DNA of 48,039 nt from Leyella stercorea (GTDB lineage: Bacteria > Bacteroidota > Bacteroidia > Bacteroidales > Bacteroidaceae): the NCBI RefSeq assembly GCF_021531655.1, contig NZ_JADYUF010000028.1, positions 1-48,039 on the forward strand, given 5' to 3'. A program made the position numbers and the translations under genes. The notes below the pieces were generated by a model that did no database searches, had not been told where the DNA came from, and was given only the letters and a program-made list of their open reading frames with translations. This document shows, in pieces, positions 35,027 through 43,851 of the stretch; the first letter of the stretch is position 1, and each line of letters begins with the position of its first letter.

Positions 35027-35944
35027 ATGTCAATTCGATTGCTAACATCGTTTGTCGCCGCCGTGTTGGGTGGGGTAGGGTGTGCCGACGTGCATGCTCA
35101 GGAACTCGATGCACGCATCAGCATCAACCACTCACAGGTGCAGGGTACTGACGCAAGCGTGTTCGACGATCTCGAACAGAATCTGACGCGGTTTGTCAAC
35201 GAGCGCCAGTGGACCAGTATGCAGTTCTACAAGAACGAGCGCATACAATGCAGCTTCAACATAACGGTGACAAAATACGACAAGGCATCGAATGTGTTCA
35301 CATGCAAGGCTGTGGTGCAAGCCAACCGACCCGTGTACAATGCCTCGTACACCACGACGCTGTACAGCAATACCGACAACGACTTCAACTTCGAGTATGC
35401 GCAGTTCGACCAGATACAGTTTAACGAGGAGCAGGTGGACAACCAGCTCACGGCGCTCATGGCTTATTATGCCTATCTGATTATCGGACTCGACCTCGAC
35501 TCGTTTGCTCCGATGGGAGGTGAGGATGTGTTGCAGCGGTGCATGAATCTGACCAACAATGCTCAGAACCTCAACTATCCGGGATGGAAGGCTTTTGACA
35601 GCAGCCGTAACCGATTCGCCATAATCAACGACTACCTGGACGGAGCGATGAAGCCATTCCGACAGTTGCAGTACGACTATTATCGCAACGGACTCGACGT
35701 GATGGCGACCAACGCCGACCGCGGACGTGCAGCCATAACGACGGCGCTGGAGGAAGACCTTAAGAAGGCACATGCCGACCGCCCATTGAGTCTGCTACCG
35801 CAGATATGGACCGACTACAAGCGCGACGAACTTGCCAACATATATCGAGGCAAGGGTACGCAGAAGGAGAAACAGAGTGTTTATGACATATTGTTTGGTA
35901 TCAATGCCAGCCAAAACACGGCTTGGGAAAAGATAAAGGAATAG
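35027..35944 (+). CDS. DUF4835 family protein (type IX secretion-associated, PorD-like)
   Basis: A 305-residue exported protein. A signal peptide ends near ADVHAQ. The rest matches DUF4835: ELDARISINHSQVQGTDASV, LTRFVNERQWT, VVQANRPVYNASYTTT, and GLDLDSFAPMGGEDV. Members of this family are linked to the type IX secretion system (named PorD in some genomes, as I recall). The order coaBC, DUF4835, recN is conserved in Bacteroidota. The recN start follows 3 bases after its stop. Confidence 0.88.
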   Translation: MSIRLLTSFVAAVLGGVGCADVHAQELDARISINHSQVQGTDASVFDDLEQNLTRFVNERQWTSMQFYKNERIQCSFNITVTKYDKASNVFTCKAVVQANRPVYNASYTTTLYSNTDNDFNFEYAQFDQIQFNEEQVDNQLTALMAYYAYLIIGLDLDSFAPMGGEDVLQRCMNLTNNAQNLNYPGWKAFDSSRNRFAIINDYLDGAMKPFRQLQYDYYRNGLDVMATNADRGRAAITTALEEDLKKAHADRPLSLLPQIWTDYKRDELANIYRGKGTQKEKQSVYDILFGINASQNTAWEKIKE

Positions 35945-35947
35945 ACT

Positions 35948-37624
35948 ATGCTGAAAAAACTTGACATAAGAAACTTTACGCTTATAGACCATCTGGAGAT
36001 GCTCTTCTATCCCGGATTCTCCGTTATCACGGGCGAGACGGGAGCTGGCAAGAGTATCATCATCGGGGCTATCGGACTGTTGCTGGGCAATAGGGCTGAC
36101 ACCAAGATGGTGAAGCGTGGGCGCGACAAGTGTATCGTCGAGGCAACGTTCGACCTTAGTGTGTATCACTCGGACGTGCTGAAGGACTTCTTCGAGCGCA
36201 ACGATCTCGACTATGAGCCTGAGGAATGTCTGCTTAGACGCGAGGTGAACGCCAACGGCAAGAGCCGGGCTTTCATCAACGACACGCCGGTGACGCTGGC
36301 GCTGATACGCGAACTGGGCGAACAGCTCATCGACATACACAGCCAGCACCAGAATCTGCTGCTTAATCGCGAGGACTTCCAGCTGAATGTGGTGGACATC
36401 ATCGCCCACGACAAGAAGCAATTGGCCGACTACCAGGTGTCGTACGGCAAGTATCGCAAGGCGCAGGACGAACTGGCACGTGTGAAGGAAGAGATTGAGC
36501 GCAATCGTGAGAACGAGGACTTCCTGCGTTTTCAGCAGAAGGAACTCGCCGACGCCAATCTTGTAGACGGCGAACAGGAGATGCTCGAACAGACGGCTGA
36601 GATGATGAGTCATGCCGAGGACATAAAGCGTGTGCTGCACGAGGCCGACCAGTGTCTGGCTGGCGAGGATATGAGCATTGTGAACGAGGTGCGCCAGCGT
36701 GCGTCGCAGTTGCGAAGCATAGCCGACATCTATCACGAAGCGCAGGAAATGGCCGAACGACTGGACAACTGCTATGTTGAGCTGAAGGACATTTCGCAGG
36801 AGATAGCATCGCATATAGACGATGTGGAATTCGACCCCGTAAAGTATAACGAAACTACCGAACGCCTCGATACTATCTACTCGCTACAGCAGAAGTATCA
36901 TGTGGCTACTGTTGAGGAGCTTATTGCCAAGAAGGCTGAACTCGACGCACAGCTCGGCAATATCGATAATAGCGACGAGCGATTGGAGGAGTGCAAGCAA
37001 CGTGTTGAGGCGCTGAAGACTGAGTGCACGCAGAAGGCTGCTGTGCTGAGCGAGGTGCGCCGCAAGGCTGCCGTAGAGGTAGAAGGCGAACTTGCCAAAC
37101 TGTTGGCTCCGCTGGGCATACCCAATGTCAGGTTTAAGGTGCAGATTACTACCGGCGAACTTGCCCAAAAGGGTGTAGACAAGGTGATGTTCCTATTCAG
37201 TGCCAACAAGAGCACCGACATGCTGCCCGTATCGCAGGTGGCTTCAGGTGGTGAGATTGCACGTGTGATGCTGTCGCTCAAGGCCATGATAAGCAAGGCG
37301 ATAGGATTGCCTACTATCATATTCGACGAGATAGACACTGGTGTGAGCGGACGTGTGGCTGAACAGATGGCGCATATCATGCGTGGCATGGGCGACGTTA
37401 ACCGACAGGTTATCTGCATCACCCACCTGCCGCAGATTGCTGCTTACGGCTCTACCCACTATAAGGTGGCTAAGCACGAGGCTGAGAGTGGCACGGTGAG
37501 CACGATGACACAACTCACGCCCGACCAGCGCATAACGGAGATAGCCCAAATGCTTAGCGGTAGCGATGTGACACAGGCGGCTATAGACAACGCCAAGTCG
37601 CTATTAATGAAAGAAAAGAAATAA
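35948..37624 (+). CDS. recN: DNA repair protein RecN
   Basis: A 558-residue SMC-like ATPase in double-strand break repair. Walker A GETGAGKS is at 29-36 near the N-terminus (FSVITGETGAGKSIIIGAI). Two long coiled-coil stretches fill the middle, with REVNANGKSRAFIN and DIHSQHQN early on. The C-terminal half has the signature SGGEIARVMLSLK, Walker B PTIIFDEIDTGVSG and ITHLPQIAA. Full length. Transcribed with the genes before it. Confidence 0.97.
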   Translation: MLKKLDIRNFTLIDHLEMLFYPGFSVITGETGAGKSIIIGAIGLLLGNRADTKMVKRGRDKCIVEATFDLSVYHSDVLKDFFERNDLDYEPEECLLRREVNANGKSRAFINDTPVTLALIRELGEQLIDIHSQHQNLLLNREDFQLNVVDIIAHDKKQLADYQVSYGKYRKAQDELARVKEEIERNRENEDFLRFQQKELADANLVDGEQEMLEQTAEMMSHAEDIKRVLHEADQCLAGEDMSIVNEVRQRASQLRSIADIYHEAQEMAERLDNCYVELKDISQEIASHIDDVEFDPVKYNETTERLDTIYSLQQKYHVATVEELIAKKAELDAQLGNIDNSDERLEECKQRVEALKTECTQKAAVLSEVRRKAAVEVEGELAKLLAPLGIPNVRFKVQITTGELAQKGVDKVMFLFSANKSTDMLPVSQVASGGEIARVMLSLKAMISKAIGLPTIIFDEIDTGVSGRVAEQMAHIMRGMGDVNRQVICITHLPQIAAYGSTHYKVAKHEAESGTVSTMTQLTPDQRITEIAQMLSGSDVTQAAIDNAKSLLMKEKK

Positions 37625-37644
37625 AAGTATATAGAATATTTATT

Positions 37645-39318
37645 ATGAATCGATTTTTTGTTACTGTCTTTGCAGCTTTTGCTATGGCGGTGGCATCGTT
37701 TGCCCAGCCGTCAGCTGTCAAGAATGCTGCAAAGTCAACGTTCCGTCTGGTATGCTATGACGCGAACGGCAACCGCAATGCCGAGACTTACGGTGTGTTC
37801 ACATCGGCCGACGGCGAGGCTGTTGCACCATGGTCGGCACTGTCGACGGCAGCTCGTGCCGAGGTGGTCGACTTCAATGGCAAGACATATAATGTACGCA
37901 CACTGGTTGGCGTAAACGAATTGTATGACGTGTGCCGTTTTCGTGTAGATGCTTCAAAGACTCAGCCGGCTGCAATGGCTACTGCAACGGTGCCTGCCAA
38001 CTCAAAGGTGTGGCTCGTCAACTTTGCCGACAAGAAGGTAAAGACCGACGAGTATTCGGTGGAGCGCAGCGAGAAGTTTATGGACAAGTATGCCTACTAC
38101 ATCTTTGCTTATAACGACAAAAGCGGTGTGGCTGGCAGTCCGTTTGTCAATGCCAACGGTCAGGTGATAGGACTGTTGCAGCAGTCGGAGACCAACATCG
38201 AGACTCATGCCGTAGACCCGCGTTTTGCAACGACACTGGCATTCAATTCTTTGGATGTGACTCGTCCCGATTACAACAAGACAGCTATACGCATGCAGTT
38301 GCCCGACGACAGCAAGCAGGCGCTGCTGATGATTATGCTCACTTCGGAGCGTCAGGATTCAGCCAAGTATGTGGGCTATATCGCCGACTATATTGCTAAG
38401 TTCCCGCAGCAGGTGGACGGATATACTACGAGTGCTTTGCGCAAGAGCAGTAATGGCGACTTTGCCGGTGCCGATGCCGACATGAAGCAGGCGTTGAAGC
38501 ATGCTACAAACAAGGCTGAGGCTCATGCCGAATATTCGCGCGTGATGTATCAGAAGCTTATCTACAGCAACGACTCGCTGTATAAGGAGTGGACTCTGGA
38601 CAAGGCTCTCGGCGAGGCTGAGGAGGCTTATAAGATTGACCCGCAGCTGGCTTATCGCCACAGCGCTGCCCAGATACTCTTCTCGAAGCGTGAGTATGAC
38701 AAGGCTTACGAAATATTCGACCAACTGTCGAAGACTTCGTTTGCTAATAGCGAGGTGTTCTACGAGGCTGCCCAGTGTAAGGCGCAGCTTGGTGCCAAGA
38801 ACGAGGAACTGATAGTGTTGCTTGACAGTGCTGTGGCACGATGCACCAAGCCATATACATCGGTGGCTGCTCCGTATGTGCTTGCACGCGGACAGATGTA
38901 CGATGCCATGAAGGACTATCGTCGCGCCTTGGCCGACTACAACGACTACGATACTATAATGTATGGTCGTGCCAATGCCGATTTCTACTTCACACGCTAC
39001 AAGTGTGAGGTCAATATGCGTCAGTATCAGGTGGCTCTCAACGACATCGCACACGCCGCTTATGTGTGTGAGCCGCAGATGCGCCCCATCTATCTGGCTG
39101 AGATGGCTTCGCTACAGCTTCGTGTAAACATGCTTGACAATGCAGTGAAGACTGCCGACCTCTGCTTGCAGCTGGATGCCGACAACACCGACGCCCTACT
39201 TATCAAGGGTTTAGCCCTCGTAGGACTGAAGAAGAAACCTGAGGCTATGGAGTGCCTGCAACGAGTCAAAACTCTGGGAGACCAGCGTGCCGATGAGTAT
39301 ATAAAGAAATACAAATAA
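37645..39318 (+). CDS. Secreted trypsin-fold (probably inactive) protein with TPR domain
   Basis: A 557-residue exported protein. A signal peptide ends at VASFAQ. Residues 25-200 look like a trypsin-like protease fold (GVFTSADGEAVAPWSAL; ELYDVCRFRVD; GVAGSPFVNANGQVIGLLQQ). The nucleophile position, normally Ser in GxSG(S/G)P, is Ala in GVAGSP, so catalysis by that residue is unlikely. Residues 230-557 are TPR-like helical repeats. It may act as a periplasmic scaffold. It follows recN by 20 bases and is closed by a strong terminator. Confidence 0.75.
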   Translation: MNRFFVTVFAAFAMAVASFAQPSAVKNAAKSTFRLVCYDANGNRNAETYGVFTSADGEAVAPWSALSTAARAEVVDFNGKTYNVRTLVGVNELYDVCRFRVDASKTQPAAMATATVPANSKVWLVNFADKKVKTDEYSVERSEKFMDKYAYYIFAYNDKSGVAGSPFVNANGQVIGLLQQSETNIETHAVDPRFATTLAFNSLDVTRPDYNKTAIRMQLPDDSKQALLMIMLTSERQDSAKYVGYIADYIAKFPQQVDGYTTSALRKSSNGDFAGADADMKQALKHATNKAEAHAEYSRVMYQKLIYSNDSLYKEWTLDKALGEAEEAYKIDPQLAYRHSAAQILFSKREYDKAYEIFDQLSKTSFANSEVFYEAAQCKAQLGAKNEELIVLLDSAVARCTKPYTSVAAPYVLARGQMYDAMKDYRRALADYNDYDTIMYGRANADFYFTRYKCEVNMRQYQVALNDIAHAAYVCEPQMRPIYLAEMASLQLRVNMLDNAVKTADLCLQLDADNTDALLIKGLALVGLKKKPEAMECLQRVKTLGDQRADEYIKKYK

Positions 39319-39360
39319 AAAAAGCGCTTGAACACTAAATGTTGTGTTCAAGCGCTTTTT
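39319..39360. terminator. Bidirectional intrinsic terminator
   Basis: AAAAAGCGCTTGAACAC and GTGTTCAAGCGCTTTTT form a perfect 17-bp stem with an 8-base loop, right after the TPR gene stop and ahead of the convergent acidic-tail gene. Confidence 0.92.
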
Positions 39361-39394
39361 AATATTGTTATAATCTAAATGTATTCAAATTTTG

Positions 39395-39446
39395 AAAATT
39401 CAACATCGGCGTTAGCCGACCAATTCAAAACTCAAAATTCAAAATT
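39395..39446. repeat. Short AT-rich intergenic element (copy 7)
   Basis: Only one arm and one hairpin remain: AAAATTCAACATCGGCGTTA, GCCGAC, then AATTCAAAACTCAAAATTC. It ends at the stop of the acidic-tail gene. Confidence 0.75.
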
Positions 39447-40260
39447 AATAATTGTCGTCGTCGTCGGTAACGTCCTCAGCCTCAAGATTGAGGTCTTCGG
39501 GGTCAGTATCGAATGTGGTGCGATAACTCTCCTCTGTGAGCTTGTCCTCATCGAATGTATCGTCGTCATCCTCATCGTCGTACTTGTCCGCTGGCAAGTC
39601 GAGATCTTCTTCGTCTTCTTCGTCTTCGTTGTCGTAGCTCTTGCTCTTCTTGGTACTCTCGCTTTCGAGGCTTGCAACCGGCTTCTCCATTTCAGGTTTC
39701 TCCTTAGCGAAGATGGCCTCAACCCATGCGCCCTTGGCTATCTCGAGCACCTCAAAGCCGTCGTTCACCTTCTTCTCGTACATTCCGCCCGGCTTGTGCA
39801 GACGATCCTTAGGCAGTGTAGTGGTGCTGATGTCGAATCCGCTCTCGATGATGTCCTGAATGCTCTGAGAGAGAGAGTCCCATCCACCGCCAAAGTTGCG
39901 GTCGAGCACTTCGATGAGCTTAGCAGCCGAGATGTGACGTATGTTCTCGTATGTAAGGTCAGTGACGCGCATAATCTGACGCTTCTTGATACCCCACTTG
40001 CTGTTGTCGCCTTCGTCAGCACCCAGCGAACCAATCTTGAAGCCGCGAGCTTCGTATTTCTTGATTACTTCAGGGCGGTCAATCTTTATCTCTTCTATCT
40101 CGAAAGCGCTTTTGATAACATCAAAGTAGTGTCTCTTGTTGTCCTTGAAATCAGATTCCTTTCTGGCCGATTCCCACATACGTAAGATGTCATTCTCCTG
40201 CAATTCCCATACATTACTCTTTGTTAGAGTCTTGAGTGTCAAAGCTTTCTGTTGTTTCAT
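39445..40260 (-). CDS. Hypothetical protein with highly acidic C-terminal tail
   Basis: A 271-residue soluble protein. Residues 1-190 are a mixed charged domain (WELQENDILRMWESARKESD; KWGIKKRQIMRVTDLTYENI; LIEVLDRNFGGGWDSLSQSI). The last 80 are a long acidic tail (NEDEEDEEDLDLPADKYDDE and more) with a Ser/Lys spacer before it. I do not recognise the family with certainty. Acidic tails of this kind occur in histone- or DNA-mimicking and chaperone proteins, but no role is shown. The -7 box lies at 40342-40349. Confidence 0.75.
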   Translation of the reverse strand: MKQQKALTLKTLTKSNVWELQENDILRMWESARKESDFKDNKRHYFDVIKSAFEIEEIKIDRPEVIKKYEARGFKIGSLGADEGDNSKWGIKKRQIMRVTDLTYENIRHISAAKLIEVLDRNFGGGWDSLSQSIQDIIESGFDISTTTLPKDRLHKPGGMYEKKVNDGFEVLEIAKGAWVEAIFAKEKPEMEKPVASLESESTKKSKSYDNEDEEDEEDLDLPADKYDDEDDDDTFDEDKLTEESYRTTFDTDPEDLNLEAEDVTDDDDNY

Positions 40261-40341
40261 ATATTATTAATTTGTTTTCGTTTTTTGTTTTGTTTAGTCT
40301 ATCTTGCTCATCTGCGCTATCTCCGATGGAAAAACGTGCTG

Positions 40342-40349
40342 CAAAAGTA
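40342..40349 (-). promoter_or_regulatory. -7 promoter element for acidic-tail gene
   Basis: The minus strand reads TACTTTTG followed by CAGC, 82 bases upstream of the start. Confidence 0.5.
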
Positions 40350-40440
40350 TATACTTTACTCCTAATTCACAAGTTTTTATCGAAAAATATAATAGGTCGA
40401 AGCTATAAAAAATCATGAGTTAAGTTTTTTGAATACAAGT

Positions 40441-40472
40441 GTTGCGTATATCATTTATATTTAATAATTTTG
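40441..40472 (+). promoter_or_regulatory. Promoter of rarA (-33 GTTG, -7 TAATTTTG)
   Basis: GTTG at 40441-40444 and TAATTTTG at 40465-40472 have a 20-bp spacer. The ATG at 40482 follows only 9 bases later, so the leader would be a few bases or absent. Confidence 0.55.
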
Positions 40473-40481
40473 TCAAGATTT

Positions 40482-41762
40482 ATGAGTGAACCTTTAGCTG
40501 AGAGAATGAGACCTCGCACTCTTGACGATTATGTCGGGCAGAAACATTTGGTGGGCGAGGGGGCCGTCTTGCGCAAGATGATTGACGCAGGGCGCATATC
40601 GTCGTTTATATTGTGGGGACCTCCGGGTGTGGGCAAGACCACGTTGGCGCAGATTATAGCCAACAAACTTGAGACTCCATTCTACACACTGAGTGCCGTA
40701 ACGTCGGGTGTGAAGGATGTGCGCGAAGTGATAGAGCGTGCAAAGAGCGGACGTTTCTTCAGTTCGGCATCGCCAATACTGTTTATCGATGAGATTCACC
40801 GCTTCTCGAAGTCGCAACAGGACTCGTTGCTCGGTGCCGTAGAGCGAGGTGTGGTGACGCTGATAGGTGCCACAACAGAGAATCCATCGTTTGAGGTGAT
40901 ACGCCCATTGCTGTCGCGCTGTCAGCTGTATGTGCTCAAGTCGCTCGACAAGGACGACCTGCTCGAACTGCTTCAGCGTGCCATTACTACCGATACCGAA
41001 CTATCCAAGCGCCACATCGAACTGAAGCAGACAGACGCCATGCTGCGCTATAGCGGTGGCGACGCGCGCAAGTTGCTCAACATCCTCGAACTTGTGGTTG
41101 AGGCCGACAGCAACGACCATGTTGTCATCACCGATGACATCGTGGCAAGTCGTCTGCAACAGAATCCACTGGCTTATGACAAGGGGGGCGATATGCACTA
41201 CGATATCATCTCGGCATTCATCAAGAGCATTCGTGGCAGCGACCCCGATGCCGCCCTCTACTGGATGGCACGAATGATAGAGGCTGGCGAAGACCCGCAG
41301 TTCATAGCCCGTCGTGTGGTGATATCTGCTGCCGAAGACGTAGGACTTGCCAATCCAAACGCCCTGCTGCTTGCCAATGCCGCCTTTGATGCCGTAATGA
41401 AGATAGGTTGGCCCGAGGGACGCATTCCGCTGGCTGAGGCTGTGGTATATCTCGCCACAAGCCCCAAGAGCAATTCGGCATACAAAGCTATCAACGATGC
41501 CCTGTCGCTGGTGAAGCAGACCGGCAATCAGCCAGTGCCGCTGCATCTGCGCAATGCTCCCACACAACTCATGCAAAGCCTGGGTTATCACGACGGATAT
41601 AAATACTCGCACGACTATCCAGGCAATTTCACACCCCAACAATACCTCCCCGACGCTTTGGTTGACAAACGCCTATGGCATGCCCAACACTCGCCAGTAG
41701 AGGAAAAATCATATCAACAGATGTTGCGCCTTTGGGGCGATAGATTTAAAGATAAAGATTGA
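40482..41762 (+). CDS. rarA: Replication-associated recombination protein A (RarA/MgsA)
   Basis: A 426-residue AAA+ clamp-loader-like ATPase that acts at stalled replication forks. Seen: PLAERMRPRTLDDYVGQKHL, Walker A WGPPGVGKTT at 45-54, Walker B ILFIDEIHRF at 99-108, sensor LIGATTENPSFEV, and the C-terminal RarA domain with YDIISAFIKSIRGSDPDAAL and SAAEDVGLANP. Start ATG 40482 was chosen over an upstream TTG at 40470, which overlaps the -7 box. The next gene begins 4 bases after its stop. Confidence 0.95.
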   Translation: MSEPLAERMRPRTLDDYVGQKHLVGEGAVLRKMIDAGRISSFILWGPPGVGKTTLAQIIANKLETPFYTLSAVTSGVKDVREVIERAKSGRFFSSASPILFIDEIHRFSKSQQDSLLGAVERGVVTLIGATTENPSFEVIRPLLSRCQLYVLKSLDKDDLLELLQRAITTDTELSKRHIELKQTDAMLRYSGGDARKLLNILELVVEADSNDHVVITDDIVASRLQQNPLAYDKGGDMHYDIISAFIKSIRGSDPDAALYWMARMIEAGEDPQFIARRVVISAAEDVGLANPNALLLANAAFDAVMKIGWPEGRIPLAEAVVYLATSPKSNSAYKAINDALSLVKQTGNQPVPLHLRNAPTQLMQSLGYHDGYKYSHDYPGNFTPQQYLPDALVDKRLWHAQHSPVEEKSYQQMLRLWGDRFKDKD

Positions 41763-41766
41763 AAAA

Positions 41767-42726
41767 ATGAAAATAGTAGTATTAGACGGAAAAGGTGTTA
41801 ATCCTGGCGATATGTCGTGGAGCGGCATAGAGCAGTTTGGCGACCTTAACGTATATGAGCGCACTGCGCCCGATGAAGTTTTGAGTCATGTTGGCGATGC
41901 CGAGATTGCGCTCACCAACAAGACTGTATTCAGTGCCGACACCATTGCACGCCTCACCAATACTAAATATATAGGTGTGCTGGCTACAGGATATAATGTG
42001 GTAGACCTTGAGGCGGCTTCACGCCACGGCATCGTAGTGACAAACATTCCTGCCTATAGCACCGACAGCGTGGCGCAACATACATTTGCACACATTCTCA
42101 ACGTAACCAATCAGGTTGACCATTACGCACGTGCTTCGCGCGACGGAGAGTGGAGCCGTTGCCCCGACTTCTGCTATTGGGACAGTCCGCTGGTAGAGTT
42201 GGCTGGCAAGAATATTGGTATTGTAGGATTGGGACATATCGGTATGAAGGTGGCTGCTATAGCTCTCTGCTTCGGCATGAACGTGTATGCATATACAAGC
42301 AAGAGTCCCGACCAGTTGCCTCAGGGCATAAAGAAGGCAACGATGGAAGGACTGCTGAGCATAAGCGACATCATCACCCTCCACTGTCCGCTAAATGAAG
42401 AAACCAACCGACTCATCTGCGCCGACACTATACAGTATATGCGCGATGGCGTGATAATAGTGAACACAGGTCGTGGACCTCTTGTCGACGAGAGCGATAT
42501 GGCGGCAGCACTTAATGCTGGCAAGGTAGGAGCCTACTGTGCCGACGTGATGTGCTCAGAGCCTCCCTCTGGCGACAATCCGCTGTTTCGTGAGCCACAC
42601 GCCTACATCACACCGCATGTGGCATGGGCATCGGTAGAGGCACGCACCAGACTTATGAGTATTGCCGAGAACAATATCAAGGCTTTTCTTAATGGAACAC
42701 CACAAAATGTAGTGAACAAAATATGA
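41767..42726 (+). CDS. D-2-hydroxyacid dehydrogenase (glycerate dehydrogenase-like)
   Basis: A 319-residue NAD-dependent 2-hydroxyacid dehydrogenase. Seen: the Rossmann motif NIGIVGLGHIGMKVAAIAL, the SDIITLHCPLNEET stretch, INTGRGPLVDE-like VIIVNTGRGPLVDESD, and the catalytic His in ITPHVAWAS. The family includes hydroxypyruvate reductase and glycerate dehydrogenase; the exact substrate is not shown. It is tightly coupled to rarA before it and to the TRIC-type gene after it (ATGA overlap). Confidence 0.9.
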   Translation: MKIVVLDGKGVNPGDMSWSGIEQFGDLNVYERTAPDEVLSHVGDAEIALTNKTVFSADTIARLTNTKYIGVLATGYNVVDLEAASRHGIVVTNIPAYSTDSVAQHTFAHILNVTNQVDHYARASRDGEWSRCPDFCYWDSPLVELAGKNIGIVGLGHIGMKVAAIALCFGMNVYAYTSKSPDQLPQGIKKATMEGLLSISDIITLHCPLNEETNRLICADTIQYMRDGVIIVNTGRGPLVDESDMAAALNAGKVGAYCADVMCSEPPSGDNPLFREPHAYITPHVAWASVEARTRLMSIAENNIKAFLNGTPQNVVNKI

Positions 42727-43355
42727 TGCCTAACGAAGAACTTTACGGCCCTTTGCTCAATGTGATAGAGTTTTTGGGAACATTTGCCTTTGCCATTTCG
42801 GGTATACGCCATGCAGCAGCTAAGCGTTTTGACTGGTTTGGAGGATTTGTATGTGGCGTTGCCGTGGCCATTGGTGGCGGTACGCTGCGTGATATGATGC
42901 TGGGAGTGACGCCTTTCTGGATGACATCTTCCATATACCTCATCTGTACGTTTATGGCACAGCTGTTTGTCATCGTCTTTGCCCGGTCGCTAAAGCGATT
43001 GGACAATACATGGTTTTTCTTTGACACATTAGGTCTGGCTCTCTTCACGGTAGCCGGTCTGCAGAAGACGCTTGATTGCGGTTATGCGTTCTGGGTGGCG
43101 ATAATAATGGGAACCATAACTGGATCGGCAGGCGGTGTAATACGTGACGTGTTGCTCAATAATGTGCCCGTTATCTTCCAGAAGGAAATATACGCCATGG
43201 CGAGCGTCACAGGAGGTTTAGCCTATTGGGGACTCGTGGAGTGTGGTTGTGACATGACAGTTTCGGTCATCATCGCATTCTTCCTCATCGTGGCAATACG
43301 CATCCTCGCTGTGAAATATCATATCTCGCTGCCTGTGTTAAAGGGCGAAGAATAA
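42723..43355 (+). CDS. TRIC/UPF0126-type membrane cation channel protein
   Basis: A 210-residue inner-membrane protein with about seven hydrophobic helices. The two-fold repeat typical of the family is seen: FAFAISGIRHAAAKRFDWFG with GGGTLRDMMLG, and later IIMGTITGSAGGVIRDVLLN with NNVPVIFQKEIYA. Bacterial homologues of trimeric intracellular cation channels conduct K+ in vitro; the cell role is unclear. It overlaps the dehydrogenase stop by 4 bases (ATGA). Confidence 0.9.
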   Translation: MMPNEELYGPLLNVIEFLGTFAFAISGIRHAAAKRFDWFGGFVCGVAVAIGGGTLRDMMLGVTPFWMTSSIYLICTFMAQLFVIVFARSLKRLDNTWFFFDTLGLALFTVAGLQKTLDCGYAFWVAIIMGTITGSAGGVIRDVLLNNVPVIFQKEIYAMASVTGGLAYWGLVECGCDMTVSVIIAFFLIVAIRILAVKYHISLPVLKGEE

Positions 43356-43436
43356 TATATTCGCCCCTAACTATAGTACTATTTATAGTTAAAAGATACC
43401 TCTATAGCAATTTTTTTGCATAAAAGTCGAGTCTGT

Positions 43437-43468
43437 TTTGGTGGATTAGAAAAAAAACATTACCTTTG
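43437..43468 (+). promoter_or_regulatory. tRNA promoter (-33 TTTG, -7 TACCTTTG)
   Basis: TTTG at 43437-43440 and TACCTTTG at 43461-43468 have 20-bp spacing, a textbook Bacteroidota promoter 13 bases before the tRNA. Confidence 0.75.
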
Positions 43469-43481
43469 CACTCGATTTGTA

Positions 43482-43559
43482 GGTTCCGTAGCTCAGTTGG
43501 ATTAGAGCAACAGCCTTCTAAGCTGTGGGTCTTGGGTTCGAACCCCAACGGAATCACCA
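43482..43559 (+). tRNA. tRNA-Arg (TCT anticodon)
   Basis: The acceptor stem GGTTCCG pairs with CGGAATC (one G-T pair), the anticodon stem ACAGC/GCTGT encloses CTTCTAA giving anticodon TCT, and the T arm TTGGGTTCGAACCCCAA is canonical. CCA is encoded at 43557-43559. It reads AGA codons. Confidence 0.96.
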
Positions 43560-43585
43560 ATCACACATTTTGCATTACATCTGAT

Positions 43586-43626
43586 AATACCGATAACAGC
43601 TTCTCAATCAAGCCGTTATCGGTATT
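43586..43626 (+). terminator. Terminator after tRNA-Arg
   Basis: AATACCGATAAC and GTTATCGGTATT are a perfect 12-bp stem with a 17-base loop, followed by TTGC with few T residues. Confidence 0.7.
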
Positions 43627-43762
43627 TTGCTTCGTGTAAGTTGCTGACTATAAGCGTATTATATACGTGTACGTGTTTATAAAACGTTTTACGTCGCAGC
43701 GTTCGAGTACACCTGCATATATCGGCTTTCTGCGCGTTTCGGACGCAATTTTGACGTATTTA

Positions 43763-43805
43763 TATTACCAAAGTATTACCAAATACCAAAAATTGTATTA
43801 CCAAA
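43763..43805. repeat. TATTACCAAA direct repeats
   Basis: TATTACCAAA occurs at 43763-43772, 43774-43783 and 43796-43805. They lie between the tRNA and the IS remnant, where integration sites and recombinase arm sites often occur. The 43627-43841 stretch otherwise shows no gene. Confidence 0.6.
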
Positions 43806-43851
43806 TGCGTGATTCTATTCCCGATACATTATGAACAATTTCCTGACTTCA

